Source of the DNA: Neisseria bacilliformis
GTDB lineage: Bacteria > Pseudomonadota > Gammaproteobacteria > Burkholderiales > Neisseriaceae
NCBI RefSeq assembly: GCF_014055025.1
Contig: NZ_CP059571.1
Coordinates: forward strand, 1,488,001 to 1,552,000
Direction of reading: 5' to 3'
Length of the DNA stretch: 64,000 nt
The notes beneath the pieces are model-generated. The model worked only from the letters and a program-made list of their open reading frames with translations. It searched no databases and had not been told where the DNA came from. Below, one piece after another: positions 17,482 to 26,139 of the stretch. Every line of letters starts with the position of its first letter. Within the stretch, counting starts at the first letter, position 1. The translations under genes were made by a program, and so were the position numbers.

Positions 17482-17525
17482 AGAGGCCGTCTGAAAACCT
17501 GTTTGGCGGTTTTCAGACGGCCTCT
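17482..17525. terminator. DUS inverted-repeat terminator of dps
   Basis: AGAGGCCGTCTGAAAACC and its inverse flank a short loop, 17 bp downstream of the minus-strand dps stop. Confidence 0.7.
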
Positions 17526-17541
17526 TATTGTACCCCGGTGC

Positions 17542-18012
17542 TTATTTTTCCAATAAAACGCGCAGCATCCACGCGGTTTTTTCGTGCGCCTTCATGCGGA
17601 TGGTGAGCAGGTCGACGGTGGGCTCGTCGGCGGCTTCTTCGGCCAGCGGGAAGATTTCGCGGCAGATGCGCACGATGGTTTCCTGGCCTTCGACCAGCTC
17701 GCGGATCATGGCGTGCGCGTCGTTTTTGCTGTCGCCTTCTTTGATGGACGAGAGGGCGGCAAATTCGCTATACGAGCCGGGGGAGAGGAAGCCGAGGGCG
17801 CGGATGCGTTCGGCGATTTCGTCCACCGCCAGCGCGAGTTCGTTGTATTGGGTTTCAAACATGGTGTGCAGGCTGTGGAACATCGGGCCGCGCACGTTCC
17901 AGTGGTAGTTGTGGGTTTTCAGGTAGAGGGTGTAGCTGTTGGCGAGCAGCTGCGACAGGCCTTTGGCAATGCTTTCTCGCTGTTGGTCGCTCATGCCGAT
18001 GTTGATGCTCAT
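17542..18012 (-). CDS. dps: Dps-family DNA-protecting ferritin
   Basis: 156 residues starting MSINIGMSDQQRESIAKGLS behind AAGGAG. Typical Dps ferroxidase residues are in THNYHWNVRGPMFHSLHTMF and the following YNELALAVDEIAERIRALG. Dps dodecamers oxidise and store iron and protect DNA from peroxide in starvation or stress. Longer in-frame sequence to 18135 contains DUS-derived residues (RPSENAAS) and is not part of the protein. The upstream region 18013-18200 is AT-rich and should hold the promoter; I could not identify an OxyR or Fur site. Confidence 0.92.
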   Translation of the reverse strand: MSINIGMSDQQRESIAKGLSQLLANSYTLYLKTHNYHWNVRGPMFHSLHTMFETQYNELALAVDEIAERIRALGFLSPGSYSEFAALSSIKEGDSKNDAHAMIRELVEGQETIVRICREIFPLAEEAADEPTVDLLTIRMKAHEKTAWMLRVLLEK

Positions 18013-18551
18013 GGTGGAACTCCTTGTTTGGTTAACAGATTTGAACTTCGTTGAAGCTGCGTTTTCAGACGGCCTCACAAACTGCCTTGCCGTTTGAATG
18101 ATGCGGATAATAGGATTTATTAGTAGTGCAGTCAATTTTCTTTATCGTTTTTTACATTTCGATAGTTTTTATAAAATACGATGGCGGTTTGCTTATGCCG
18201 CGTCAATCGGGGCGGGCGGATGAGGCCGTCTGAAAAAACGCGGCGGCGGATTTCAGCCGAGGCAGCCAAGTCGAGCTACCCGTTTTCAGACGGCCTCTGC
18301 TGTTAAGGTAGAATCCGTAGGTCGGGCATTTATGCCCGACAGCCAACCGCCTGCAACTAAAAAATGTCGGGCATAAATACCTGACCTACCAACTTTCAGA
18401 CGGCCTCTGCCGCCGGTGTAGGGTGTGCGGCGCAGCCACGTACGCGGTTTGGGTTGCGGGGAAACGCGCGGATGGGTGATGCGGCACAGACCGCGTGCGT
18501 GGCTTGCGCCACACACCCTACGGCAGGGCGTGTTTTTTGTGCTGCCCCGCC
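18013..18551. repeat. dps upstream region followed by REP-like pairs
   Basis: 18013-18200 is the dps leader/promoter region (DUS with its extension at 18050-18075). 18317-18389 is an inverted pair of GTAGGTCGGGCATTTATGCC-type palindromes. A GTAG unit with core GTGCGGCGCAGCCAC lies at 18418-18450 and its inverted partner at about 18488-18522. No gene seen. Confidence 0.65.
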
Positions 18552-20150
18552 CTACCCCGCTTCGTGCTGCCGCACGAGGGCGCGGACGATGTGGCGGTTG
18601 GGGTGCAGGGCCTCGCGCAGGCGGCGGGAGAAGGGTTGCGGCAGGCCGAGGATTTCGGCGGCGGTTTGTTCGGCGCACCAGGGGGCGGTGGCCAGCCCGC
18701 GGCTGCCGTGGGCGGCGTTGACCCGGGCATTGGGCAGCCACGGGCAGGGTGCGTCGAGCGGGTAGTTTTTGTCGTGGGCGAGTTTGGCGTACACCTGTTT
18801 CATCGCGGCGTAGTCGGCCAGGCGGCCGACTACGGGCAGGTGGTCGGGGCTGTCGCAGCGCACGGCGGCGTGGCCTGCGGCGGCGGGGGCGGCGGACAGG
18901 TCGGCAGCAAGCTGCGGGTGCAGGCGTTCGAGTTCGCGGCGGTTGTGTTCTGCGTCGGCCTCGCGCCAGTCGCTGCCCGCGTCGTGCGGGATGAAACTCG
19001 CGCCGTAGCAGTGCCGCCCCTGCCATGCGGGGCTGATGTAGGCGGCGGCGGAGAGGGCGGTTTTCAGACGGCCTGAATACGGCGTGGCGGCGGAGAGGTC
19101 GGTTTGGCCGCGTATGAGCTGCCACGGCAGGGCGGCCAGGGCGGGGATGTGCGGGCTTTGCGCGCCGGTACAGTACACGATGTGCTGCGCGGACAGGGTG
19201 TGCGCGGGCGTTTGCAGCCGCCACGCGCCGCCTGACCATTGCGCCGACAGCAGCGGCGTGTGTTCGCGCAACGTGATGTTCGGGTGCGAGAGCAGGGCGC
19301 GTACCAGCGCGGGCGGGTGCAGCCACGCGCCCTGCGGCCAGTAGAGGCCGTCTGAAAACATGTCGATGCCGGCGATTGCGCCCGCTTCTTTTGCGCTTAC
19401 GCCGCGATAGAGGTGGGCGTGGTGCTTTTGCGTGGCGAGTGCGGCGTTGCGGCGGGTTTCGGCGGGGTTGTGGTTCAGGTGCAGCAGCCCCGAAGGCTGC
19501 CAGTTTTCCCGCTCGGGCAGGAGTTCGTCGAGCAGGCGGCGGCTGTGGCCGTAGCCGCCGAGCAGCAGTTCGGTCTGCTCCGTGTCGTGCGCGGAGATTT
19601 TGGCATACAGCAGACCCTGCCGGTTGCCGCTGGCCGCCTGCGCCGCTCTGCCCGCTTCGAGCACGGTAACGCGCACGCCGCGCGAGGCCAGCGCGTAGGC
19701 CGTGGCCGCGCCCGCGATGCCTGCGCCGACCACGGCCACGTGTTCCGGCGGGAGAACGGGTTTTTCAGACGGCCTGTACCACGGCTTGTACGGCGCGGCG
19801 GCGGTTTGCGGCACGGGTTCGGTCTGCCAGTGCAGGCCGTCCCCGCCTAAAACATGCGGGGATGACGTTTCTGAAAAATGCTCGTGCAGCCGCGCGGCGC
19901 ACACGGGCGGCATCAGCCACAGCTCGCAATCGGGCAGCAGGCCGCGCAGGATGTTGGGCGCGGCAAACTGCACGCAGGCCGAGTGCTGCGGCCAGAGGGC
20001 GAGAAACCGCCGCTCGGTTTCGCACGGCGCGGCGGAGGCGGCAAATTCGGGAAAGCGCAAATCGGGCAGGCAGACAATCAGGCGGCGGTATTTCCGTGCC
20101 GCACGGACGAGTTCGGCCAAGGGCGGCGGGGCGTTCCAGGCGGCGGTCAT
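18552..20150 (-). CDS. mnmC: FAD-dependent tRNA cmnm5(s2)U34 oxidoreductase, MnmC C-domain type
   Basis: 532 residues starting MTAAWNAPPP behind AAGGA. After ~150 unusual residues comes a DAO-fold domain with the FAD motif VAVVGAGIAGAATAYALASR (starting near residue 135) and ASGNRQGLLYAK, typical of the MnmC oxidoreductase domain that removes the carboxymethyl group during U34 wobble modification. No SAM-methyltransferase domain is visible, so only the oxidase half is present. DUS are read in all three frames (FSDGL, RPSEK, GRLKT). A 30-bp palindrome is inserted within one DUS and adds ten residues (ETSSPHVLGG) between FS and DGLHW. Confidence 0.82.
   Translation of the reverse strand: MTAAWNAPPPLAELVRAARKYRRLIVCLPDLRFPEFAASAAPCETERRFLALWPQHSACVQFAAPNILRGLLPDCELWLMPPVCAARLHEHFSETSSPHVLGGDGLHWQTEPVPQTAAAPYKPWYRPSEKPVLPPEHVAVVGAGIAGAATAYALASRGVRVTVLEAGRAAQAASGNRQGLLYAKISAHDTEQTELLLGGYGHSRRLLDELLPERENWQPSGLLHLNHNPAETRRNAALATQKHHAHLYRGVSAKEAGAIAGIDMFSDGLYWPQGAWLHPPALVRALLSHPNITLREHTPLLSAQWSGGAWRLQTPAHTLSAQHIVYCTGAQSPHIPALAALPWQLIRGQTDLSAATPYSGRLKTALSAAAYISPAWQGRHCYGASFIPHDAGSDWREADAEHNRRELERLHPQLAADLSAAPAAAGHAAVRCDSPDHLPVVGRLADYAAMKQVYAKLAHDKNYPLDAPCPWLPNARVNAAHGSRGLATAPWCAEQTAAEILGLPQPFSRRLREALHPNRHIVRALVRQHEAG
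19841..19870. repeat. palindrome inserted inside a DUS within mnmC
   Basis: GGCCGT (19835-19840) and CTGAAAA (from 19871) are the two halves of one uptake sequence, separated by 30 bp that begin CCCCGCC and end CGGGGATGACGTTT. Removing the 30 bp recreates GGCCGTCTGAAAA and keeps the reading frame. Sister copies of 25 bp occur at 43246, 50968, 52786, 59413 and 59626. Confidence 0.85.
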
Positions 20151-20263
20151 GGCGGGTTCCTTTCGGGCGGGGGATTGGGCGTTTCCGGGCTGTTTTGAGC
20201 GTGCGGGGCGTGCGGCGCAAAAACCGCGTGCGTGGCTGTGGCGCACACCCTGCCTTAATGGTA
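20151..20263. repeat. mnmC upstream REP-like unit
   Basis: An inverted REP-like palindrome lies at about 20224-20256 (CGCGTGCGTGGC followed by GCGCACACCCTGCC), ahead of a DUS hairpin. No gene. Confidence 0.5.
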
Positions 20264-20297
20264 GAGGCCGTCTGAAAGCGTGGTTTCAGACGGCCTC
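20264..20297. terminator. DUS hairpin after the 186-residue exported protein gene
   Basis: GAGGCCGTCTGAAA and its inverse, 10 bp past the minus-strand stop at 20308. Confidence 0.65.
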
Positions 20298-20307
20298 AAA
20301 CGCCGGT

Positions 20308-20868
20308 TTATTTTTTGTCCGCGCAGGAATTTGCCGCGCCCGCTTTGGCGCGGGTGTCGCACACGCTGACGGCTTTCAGGTAGTAGGAGGCGCGGTCGGC
20401 TTCGGCTTCGTTCGGCTCGTGGCGGAAGGCGTATTGGGCGATGTAGAGCGCGTCGCGGCCTTCGATGGCTTTGAAGAAGGTGAATTCGGGCGTGCCGCTT
20501 TGCGGGTTTTTCTGGCAGCCCGCCACCCAAGCGACCACGGGGTAGCCGTTGAGGGTGGGCGGCACTTCGGTTTTCTGTACGCTTCCGTCGCGGCAGACAC
20601 TCAGCCAGCCTTGTCCGATAAAGCGGAAAGCGTCTTCGGCACTGGGGCGTTTTTTGCCGTTCATCACTTGGATGGTGATCATTTCCTGCCATTTTTCAAC
20701 GCTTTGGCCTTTGGGCACGTATTCGGTCATGTCCACGCCGTTGCTGTTGTCGCGGAAGGCGGCGGCGAATCCGGCGGGCAGCTTGGGCGTGCGCAGTTTT
20801 TCGCCCGCCGCGAAGGCGAGGCAGGGCAGCAGCAGGGCGGCGGCGAGGAGGGTTTTGGCGGTGTTCAC
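20308..20868 (-). CDS. exported protein of unknown function
   Basis: 186 residues with a clear signal peptide (MNTAKTLLAAALLLPCLAFA). The mature part contains GVDMTEYVPKGQSVEKWQEM, four cysteines (SVCRDG, AGCQKN, SVCDTR, NSCADKK) and DALYIAQYAFRHEP. I do not recognise a family. Periplasmic location and two disulfides are plausible. It is the next gene after accA on the same strand, but a DUS hairpin and 70 bp separate them, so it is probably a separate unit. A RBS GGACATCCC-type start is weak but the signal peptide supports ATG 20868. Confidence 0.75.
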   Translation of the reverse strand: MNTAKTLLAAALLLPCLAFAAGEKLRTPKLPAGFAAAFRDNSNGVDMTEYVPKGQSVEKWQEMITIQVMNGKKRPSAEDAFRFIGQGWLSVCRDGSVQKTEVPPTLNGYPVVAWVAGCQKNPQSGTPEFTFFKAIEGRDALYIAQYAFRHEPNEAEADRASYYLKAVSVCDTRAKAGAANSCADKK

Positions 20869-20901
20869 GGGATGTCCTTTTTTCAGGCGGGAAATAGAAA
20901 A

Positions 20902-20933
20902 AGGCCGTCTGAAAATCTGTTTTCAGACGGCCT
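20902..20933. terminator. DUS hairpin after accA
   Basis: AGGCCGTCTGAAAA-TCTG-TTTTCAGACGGCCT, a nearly perfect palindrome 7 bp past the accA stop (minus strand). Confidence 0.75.
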
Positions 20934-20940
20934 CTGCGGG

Positions 20941-21900
20941 TTATTTTTCAACAAACTGGCCGTAGGCCATGATGCGGCCGAAGCGGCGGTCGAGCAGGTC
21001 GGAGAGCGGCATGTCCTGCGCGGCGCGCAGTTGTTCGGACAGGACTTCGCGCACGCGCTCCATCAGTTCCTCATAATTGCGGTGCGCCCCGCCCAGCGGC
21101 TCTTCGATCACTTTGTCGATCAGGCCGAGTTTGGCGAGGCGGTCGGCAGTGATGCCCAGCGCGGCGGCGGCATCGGCGGCCTTTTCGGCGGTTTTCCACA
21201 GAATCGAGGCGCAGCCTTCGGGGGAAATCACGGAATAGGTGGAATATTGCAGCATGTTCACATAATCGCCCACGGCAATGGCCAGCGCGCCGCCGGAGCC
21301 GCCTTCGCCGATGATGGTGCAGATGACGGGCACTTTGAGTTTGGTGAGCTCGTACAGATTGCGGCCGATGGCTTCGGACTGGTTGCGCTCTTCCGCGCCG
21401 ATGCCCGGATACGCGCCCGGGGTGTCCACGAAGGTGAGCACGGGCAGGCGGAATTTTTCCGCCAGATGCATCAGGCGCAGGGCTTTGCGGTAGCCTTCGG
21501 GGCGGGGCATGCCGAAATTGCGGCGGATTTTTTCTTTGGTGTCGCGGCCTTTCTGGTGGCCGATGACGACGACGCTCTGGCCGTTGAACCGCGCCAGCCC
21601 GCCGACGATGGCGTGGTCGTCGGCGAAATGGCGGTCGCCGTGCAGCTCTTGGAAATCGGTGCACAGCGCGGCGATGTAGTCCAGCGTGTAGGGACGCTGC
21701 GGGTGGCGCGACACCTGCGACACCTGCGCGGGGGTGAGTTTGGCGTAGATGGACTTGGCCAGCTCGCTGCTTTTTTTCTGCAAACGTTCGATTTCGTCGC
21801 TGATGTCCACGGCAGATTCGCCTTGGACGAAACGCAACTCTTCGATTTTTTTGGTCAGCTCGGCCAGCGGCTGCTCGAAGTCAAGAAAAACGGGCTTCAT
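20941..21900 (-). CDS. accA: acetyl-CoA carboxylase carboxyltransferase, alpha subunit
   Basis: 319 residues, the standard AccA length. Begins [20 protein letters not shown] and contains [40 protein letters not shown] and [20 protein letters not shown], all hallmark AccA segments. With AccD it transfers the carboxyl group from biotin-BCCP to acetyl-CoA, the first committed step of fatty acid synthesis. accD is not in the window, as usual when accA and accD are unlinked. A minus-strand TATCAT box with a GC-rich discriminator lies 41 nt before the ATG. Confidence 0.96.
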   Translation of the reverse strand: MKPVFLDFEQPLAELTKKIEELRFVQGESAVDISDEIERLQKKSSELAKSIYAKLTPAQVSQVSRHPQRPYTLDYIAALCTDFQELHGDRHFADDHAIVGGLARFNGQSVVVIGHQKGRDTKEKIRRNFGMPRPEGYRKALRLMHLAEKFRLPVLTFVDTPGAYPGIGAEERNQSEAIGRNLYELTKLKVPVICTIIGEGGSGGALAIAVGDYVNMLQYSTYSVISPEGCASILWKTAEKAADAAAALGITADRLAKLGLIDKVIEEPLGGAHRNYEELMERVREVLSEQLRAAQDMPLSDLLDRRFGRIMAYGQFVEK

Positions 21901-21940
21901 ATGGGAACGGTCTCACATTGGAAGGAAATTTTCGCGCGGC

Positions 21941-21946
21941 ATGATA
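21941..21946 (-). promoter_or_regulatory. -10 box of accA
   Basis: Minus-strand TATCAT followed by GCCGCGCG, 41 nt upstream of the accA ATG. Confidence 0.4.
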
Positions 21947-22067
21947 CGCGTTTTGCCGCCGTTTGGCGAAGGGAGCGCGCAATCTACGCGATAAACGGCA
22001 GGCGGGCAAGTGCCGTGTTAAACTGCGCGCTTTTTCAGACGGCCACAAACAAAAAAGGAGGCGCGGC

Positions 22068-22466
22068 ATGGAGCGGCAGCAGGCAGACGCGATGCGTTTG
22101 GACAAATGGCTATGGGCGGCGCGGTTTTTCAAAACCCGCGCCCTCGCGCAAAAGCATATCGGGCTGGGGCGCGTGCTGGTGAACGGCGCGAAGGTGAAAA
22201 ACAGCAAAAACATCGCATCGGGCGACGTTATCCGCCTCACGCTCAACTCGCTGCCCTACGAAATCACCGTGCTCGCGCTCAACCACCAACGCCGCCCCGC
22301 CCCCGAAGCGCGGCTGCTCTACCGCGAAGACGAAAAAGTGGCGGCCGAGCGCGAAGCGCAAAAGCTGCTCGACCAGGCATCCCGCGCCAGCGCGGCCTAC
22401 CCCGACGGGCGGCCGACCAAACGCGACCGCCGCCAGATCGAGAAGCTCAAACGCGGGGAATTCTAA
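22068..22466 (+). CDS. hslR: S4-domain RNA-binding heat-shock protein (Hsp15-like)
   Basis: 132 residues behind AAAAAAGGAGG. The S4 domain is at the N-terminus: MRLDKWLWAARFFKTRALAQ then IGLGRVLVNGAKVKNSKNI. The C-terminus is basic and alpha-helical (GRPTKRDRRQIEKLKRGEF). Hsp15 binds 50S subunits carrying nascent chains after failed translation and recycles them. Longer in-frame sequence upstream reads through a DUS and is rejected as coding. Two direct AG-DUS follow the stop. Confidence 0.88.
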   Translation: MERQQADAMRLDKWLWAARFFKTRALAQKHIGLGRVLVNGAKVKNSKNIASGDVIRLTLNSLPYEITVLALNHQRRPAPEARLLYREDEKVAAEREAQKLLDQASRASAAYPDGRPTKRDRRQIEKLKRGEF

Positions 22467-22640
22467 ACGCAGAGGCCGTCTGAAAAGCCTTAGAGGCCGT
22501 CTGAAAACACAGTTTCGGCACAGCCCAAACCCGTTTGCGGCCGCATTTGCAGAAACGTCATCCCGCGTGGGCGGGGACGACACTGCCACACGGTATCACC
22601 ACACAAACCCACAGATTTGATTGAAAGAAAGGAAACCATC
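22467..22640. other. intergenic region with DUS and a degenerate DUS-splitting palindrome
   Basis: Direct DUS at about 22480 and 22494. At 22553-22576 a degenerate form of the GATGACGTTT palindrome (AAACGTCATCCCGC then GGGCGGGG) follows CAG, resembling the DUS-split elements elsewhere. AAAGGAAAC supplies the next gene's RBS. Confidence 0.45.
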
Positions 22641-23486
22641 ATGCGCTGGCAAGGCAGAGAACGCAGCAGCAACATCGAAGACCGACGCGGGCAAAGCAGC
22701 GGCGGCGGGGGAGGAGGCGGCATGGGCATCGTCGGCCTCATCGTCGTACTCGTCGGCGCGTATTACGGCGTGGACTTGTCCGGCATCGTCGGCGGCACGC
22801 CGCAGCTGGGCACAAGCACCGCGCGGCAGACCACGCTCAGCAGCAAGGAAGAAGCCCAGCTTGAAGAATTGTCCGCCGTGGTGCTGGCCGACACCGAAAA
22901 AACCTGGCAGGAATACTTCGCCCGCCAAAACGCCCGCTACACCCCCACCACGCTCGTGCTCTACACCGGCGGCACGCAAACCGCCTGCGGCACAGGGCAG
23001 GCGGCGATGGGACCCTTCTACTGCCCGGCCGACAAAAAGGTTTACCTCGATCTCTCGTTCTACGAAGAAATGCGCAGCAAACTGGGCGCGGCGGGCGACA
23101 CCGCCTTCGGCTACGTCATCGCCCACGAAGTCGGCCACCACGTGCAAAACCTGCTCGGCATCCTGCCGCAGGTGCACCAGATGCAGCAGCAGGCGAACAA
23201 AACCGAGGCCAACCGCCTCTCAGTGAAACTCGAGCTGCAAGCCGACTGCTTCGCCGGCGTGTGGGCGAAATACGCGCAGCGGCAGGATTTGCTCGAAGCG
23301 GGCGACATCGAAGAAGCGGTGAAGGCCGCCGAAGCCGTCGGCGACGACACCCTGCAAAAACGCAGCCGCGGCTACGCCGTGCCCGATAGCTTCACCCACG
23401 GCACGTCCGAACAGCGCATGTACTGGCTCAAACGCGGCCTGCAAAGCGGCGACATCAAACAGTGCGACACCTTCGCCGCCGAGTAA
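22641..23486 (+). CDS. ypfJ: YpfJ-family neutral zinc metallopeptidase, membrane anchored
   Basis: 281 residues. MRWQGRERSSNIEDRRGQ opens, then a Gly run, one membrane segment (MGIVGLIVVLVGAYYGVDL, ~28-46) and a periplasmic domain with YCPADKKVYLDLSFYEEM and the zinc motif HEVGHH (residues 162-167), followed by LELQADCFAGVWA, whose Asp/Glu residues complete the site. It matches the YpfJ/DUF of putative neutral zinc metallopeptidases; substrates are unknown. ATG 22641 is chosen for its RBS and family-like start MRW. An unusual poly-Gly hinge precedes the membrane segment. Confidence 0.9.
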   Translation: MRWQGRERSSNIEDRRGQSSGGGGGGGMGIVGLIVVLVGAYYGVDLSGIVGGTPQLGTSTARQTTLSSKEEAQLEELSAVVLADTEKTWQEYFARQNARYTPTTLVLYTGGTQTACGTGQAAMGPFYCPADKKVYLDLSFYEEMRSKLGAAGDTAFGYVIAHEVGHHVQNLLGILPQVHQMQQQANKTEANRLSVKLELQADCFAGVWAKYAQRQDLLEAGDIEEAVKAAEAVGDDTLQKRSRGYAVPDSFTHGTSEQRMYWLKRGLQSGDIKQCDTFAAE

Positions 23487-23796
23487 ATAATAGACAGGCC
23501 GTCTGAACACACCGCTCCGGCGCGGCCTCTTATTTAGCGGCAACAACCGCGTGCGTCACCTCGGGGCGATAACGCTTTCAGTAGGTCGGGCATCCATGCC
23601 CGACATTTTTCAAATCTGCCGGTGTTCGTCGGGCATAAATGCCCGACCTGCATTTGTGGCGCAAGCCACGCACGCGGTTTGCGTTTGCCGCAGCCGTTTG
23701 CCCGATAAAGAAACGAAAGGCCGTCTGAAAAACCGTCTGAAAAACCGTTTTACCGGTTTTCAGACTGCCTCAATGCAGGGCGATAGATATAGCCAC
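23487..23796. repeat. REP-like pairs and DUS
   Basis: Holds a GTAGGTCGGGCATCCATGCC palindrome with inverted partner (23581-23652), flanking units with CGCGTGCG and CCACGCACGCGG cores, and DUS at about 23499, 23727 and 23742 with an inverted DUS near 23757 that can form a terminator for the minus-strand gene at 23797. Confidence 0.6.
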
Positions 23797-24030
23797 CTAC
23801 TGCGCCGTTTTCCGCTTGCAGCCGTTTTCGCCGCGCTCCTGGCACTCTATCGTTTTGCGCACCCGCCCGTCCCAGTCCCTGGGCTTGTCGAAACCCTCGG
23901 TCGGCGACGGAATCTGCGCCGCCTTCTCCTTAATCCTGTCCCCGTAAAACTCCCAAACGGCAAACGCCGCCAGCAGCAGCGCGGCCAGTTTTACCCAGCG
24001 TAAAATTTTCTGTTTTTGTGCGAAATCCAT
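23797..24030 (-). CDS. small membrane-anchored hypothetical protein
   Basis: 77 residues starting MDFAQKQKILRWVKLAALLL. One membrane segment (about 10-28) is followed by a charged periplasmic-side tail with PSPTEGFDKPRDWDGRVRKT and two cysteines (IECQERGENGCKR). No known domain. Its frame is free of repeat-derived residues, the gene is bracketed by a hairpin at its 3' side, and it is divergent from zwf. The RBS is weak (GGGAAT). Moderate confidence that it is expressed. Confidence 0.6.
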   Translation of the reverse strand: MDFAQKQKILRWVKLAALLLAAFAVWEFYGDRIKEKAAQIPSPTEGFDKPRDWDGRVRKTIECQERGENGCKRKTAQ

Positions 24031-24185
24031 TTTTTATTCCCGAAAATGCTGAAAACCAAGCGAGATGCGGCGGATTTTAACGTTTTGGCAGAATTTGTGA
24101 AGCCCCAACCGCTGCGGCGCATAGACAAGCCCCCGCCGCCGCGTGTAGCATGGCCGCGCCTTTCATCCGACCCGTCCCCAAACCC

Positions 24186-25598
24186 ATGCAGTCCGAACAA
24201 AAAAACTTCGACCTTATCCTCTTCGGCGCAACCGGCGATCTGTCCATGCGCAAACTCCTGCCCGCCCTCTACGACGCCCACGCCGCCGGCCGGCTGCATC
24301 CGAAGGGGCGCATCCTCGGCGCAAGCCGCAGCCGCCTGACCCGCGGACAATTCCTCGCCAAAGCCGCAGCAGAAGCCCGCCCCCACACCGCCGCCACACC
24401 CGCCGAATGGGACGCCTTCTGCCAAAGAATCGACTACCTGCCGCTGGACATCGGCAACCCGCAGGACTTCGCCGCCCTCGCCGCCGAAATACGCGGCAAA
24501 GCCGACAGCGAAAGCATCGTCTTCTACCTTTCCGCCGCCCCCCAATTCTTCGTCCCCGCCTGCCGCAGCCTCGCCGCACACGGCCTCAACGGCGCAAACA
24601 CCCGCGTCGTCCTCGAAAAACCGCTGGGCACCGACCTCGAATCCTGCCGCCTCATCAACGACGGCGTGGCGCAGTATTTCCAAGAACGCCAAATCCTGCG
24701 CATCGACCACTACCTCGGCAAAAACGGCCTGCACAACCTCCTCGCCCTGCGTTTCGGCAACAGCCTCTTCGAGCCGCTGTGGAACAATCGCCACATCCGC
24801 TCCGTGCAAATCACCCTTGCCGAAACCCTCGGCGTCGAAGCGCGCGGCGAGTTCTACAACGGCATCGGCGCGCTGCGCGACATGGTGCAGAACCACATCA
24901 TGCAGATACTCTGCCTCACCGCCATGGAACGCCCGCAAAGCCTCGACGCCGACGCCCTGCGCGACGCCAAGCTGCAACTCATCCGCGACCTCCTCCCCCT
25001 CGACCCCGCCGCCGACGCCGTCTTCGGCCAATACACCTTTTCAGACGGCCTCAAAGGCTACACCCAGGAACACAAAGTCCCGCCCGAGAGCCGCACCGAA
25101 ACCTACGCCGCCCTGCGCGCCTTCATCGGCAACCCCCGCTGGGCGGGCGTCCCCTTCTACCTGCGCACCGGCAAACGCCTGTCCCGCCGCGCCGCCGAAA
25201 TCGTCATCGCCTTCAAACCCCCGGCCGACACCCTCTTCCCCGCCGCCCTGCCCAACCGCCTCGTCATCAGCCTGCAAGCCGACGACGAAACCCTGCACCT
25301 GCGACTCAACGTCAAAACCCCCGACGGCGCGCAGAACACCGCCCCCGCCGAGCTGGGCTTCGACACCCGCCCCGGCCGCCGCCCCTCCGCCTACGAAACC
25401 CTGCTGCTCGAAGCCCTCGCCGGCCGCGCCGCCCTGTTCAACCGCCGCGACGAACTCGAAGCCGCCTGGGCCTGGCTCGCCCCCGCCCTCGAAGCCCTGC
25501 GGCAAAACCCGCCCCACCCCTACCCCGCCGGCAGCACCGGCCCCGCCGCCGCAAACAGTCTCCCCGCAGCAGGCGACGCATGGTTTGAAGGCATCTGA
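24186..25598 (+). CDS. zwf: glucose-6-phosphate 1-dehydrogenase
   Basis: 470 residues. The NAD(P) motif ILFGATGDLSMRKLLPALYD lies at residues 11-30, the substrate/catalytic motif RIDHYLGKN (family RIDHYLGKE; here Asn replaces Glu) near 175, and EKPLGTDLESC and KVPPESRTETYAAL follow. It catalyses the first oxidative pentose-phosphate/Entner-Doudoroff step, giving NADPH. Start MQSEQKNFDL at 24186 matches the family N-terminus; ATG 24150 lies in a TAGCAT -10-like element. A DUS is read in frame at FSDGLKG. A hairpin terminator follows. Neighbouring edd/pgl genes are not present. Confidence 0.92.
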   Translation: MQSEQKNFDLILFGATGDLSMRKLLPALYDAHAAGRLHPKGRILGASRSRLTRGQFLAKAAAEARPHTAATPAEWDAFCQRIDYLPLDIGNPQDFAALAAEIRGKADSESIVFYLSAAPQFFVPACRSLAAHGLNGANTRVVLEKPLGTDLESCRLINDGVAQYFQERQILRIDHYLGKNGLHNLLALRFGNSLFEPLWNNRHIRSVQITLAETLGVEARGEFYNGIGALRDMVQNHIMQILCLTAMERPQSLDADALRDAKLQLIRDLLPLDPAADAVFGQYTFSDGLKGYTQEHKVPPESRTETYAALRAFIGNPRWAGVPFYLRTGKRLSRRAAEIVIAFKPPADTLFPAALPNRLVISLQADDETLHLRLNVKTPDGAQNTAPAELGFDTRPGRRPSAYETLLLEALAGRAALFNRRDELEAAWAWLAPALEALRQNPPHPYPAGSTGPAAANSLPAAGDAWFEGI

Positions 25599-25605
25599 AC
25601 CGTTT

Positions 25606-25638
25606 GAGGCCGTCTGAAAACAAATTTCGGACGGCCTC
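25606..25638. terminator. DUS hairpin after zwf
   Basis: GAGGCCGTCTGAAAA with inverted partner TTTCGGACGGCCTC (one mismatch) 8 bp after the stop. Confidence 0.7.
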
Positions 25639-26139
25639 AGCCGTTTGTGTAGGGTGTGTCGCCCCCAAGCGACGCACGCGCTTGCTGCCGTTTAAACAAA
25701 AGGCCGTCTGAAAAACAAATTTCAGACGGCCTCTCATTTCTCCTGCCGCCCAAGCAGCTGCCGCAGCACGGAAACCGCGTGCGTGGCTGCGCCACACACC
25801 CTACCTCAACGGCAGAGGCCGTCTGAAAAAATAACATTTCCTATGCCGAACCTATCGTAGGGTGTGTCGCCCCCAGGCGACGCACGCGGTTGCTGCCGTT
25901 TAAACAAGAGGCCGTCTGAAAACCGTAAATCAGATTTTGGCTTCGCCGAAGCTGCGCTTTCAGACGGCCTCCCGTTTCCCCGCCGCCCAAGTCGCCGCCG
26001 CGACACACAAACCGCGTGCGTGGCTGCGCCACACACCCTACCTATGCAAAAAGGCCGTCTGAAAGCGCAGCTTCGGCGAAGCCAAAATCCGATTTTTGGT
26101 TTTTCAGACGGCCTGTTTGGTTTTATCCGCCGGTAAGGC
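25639..26139. repeat. two REP-like pairs separated by DUS hairpins
   Basis: Direct GTAG units with core GTCGCCCCC-AGGCGAC at 25648-25680 and 25857-25891, each followed by an inverted partner (25775-25803 and 26011-26041). Between them are DUS hairpins (25702-25733, 25909-25970). 25909-25970 and 26052-26115 are inverted versions of the same extended DUS hairpin (core GCAGCTTCGGCGAAGCC); the latter can terminate the copper receptor gene. No gene. Confidence 0.7.

Noticed and set aside
17584-18054. Plus-strand ORF opposite dps
   Set aside because: Antisense shadow with biased His/Val/Gly composition.
19702-22182. 826-codon plus-strand ORF across mnmC, the exported protein and accA
   Set aside because: Runs antisense through three real genes and their terminators, including DUS hairpins.
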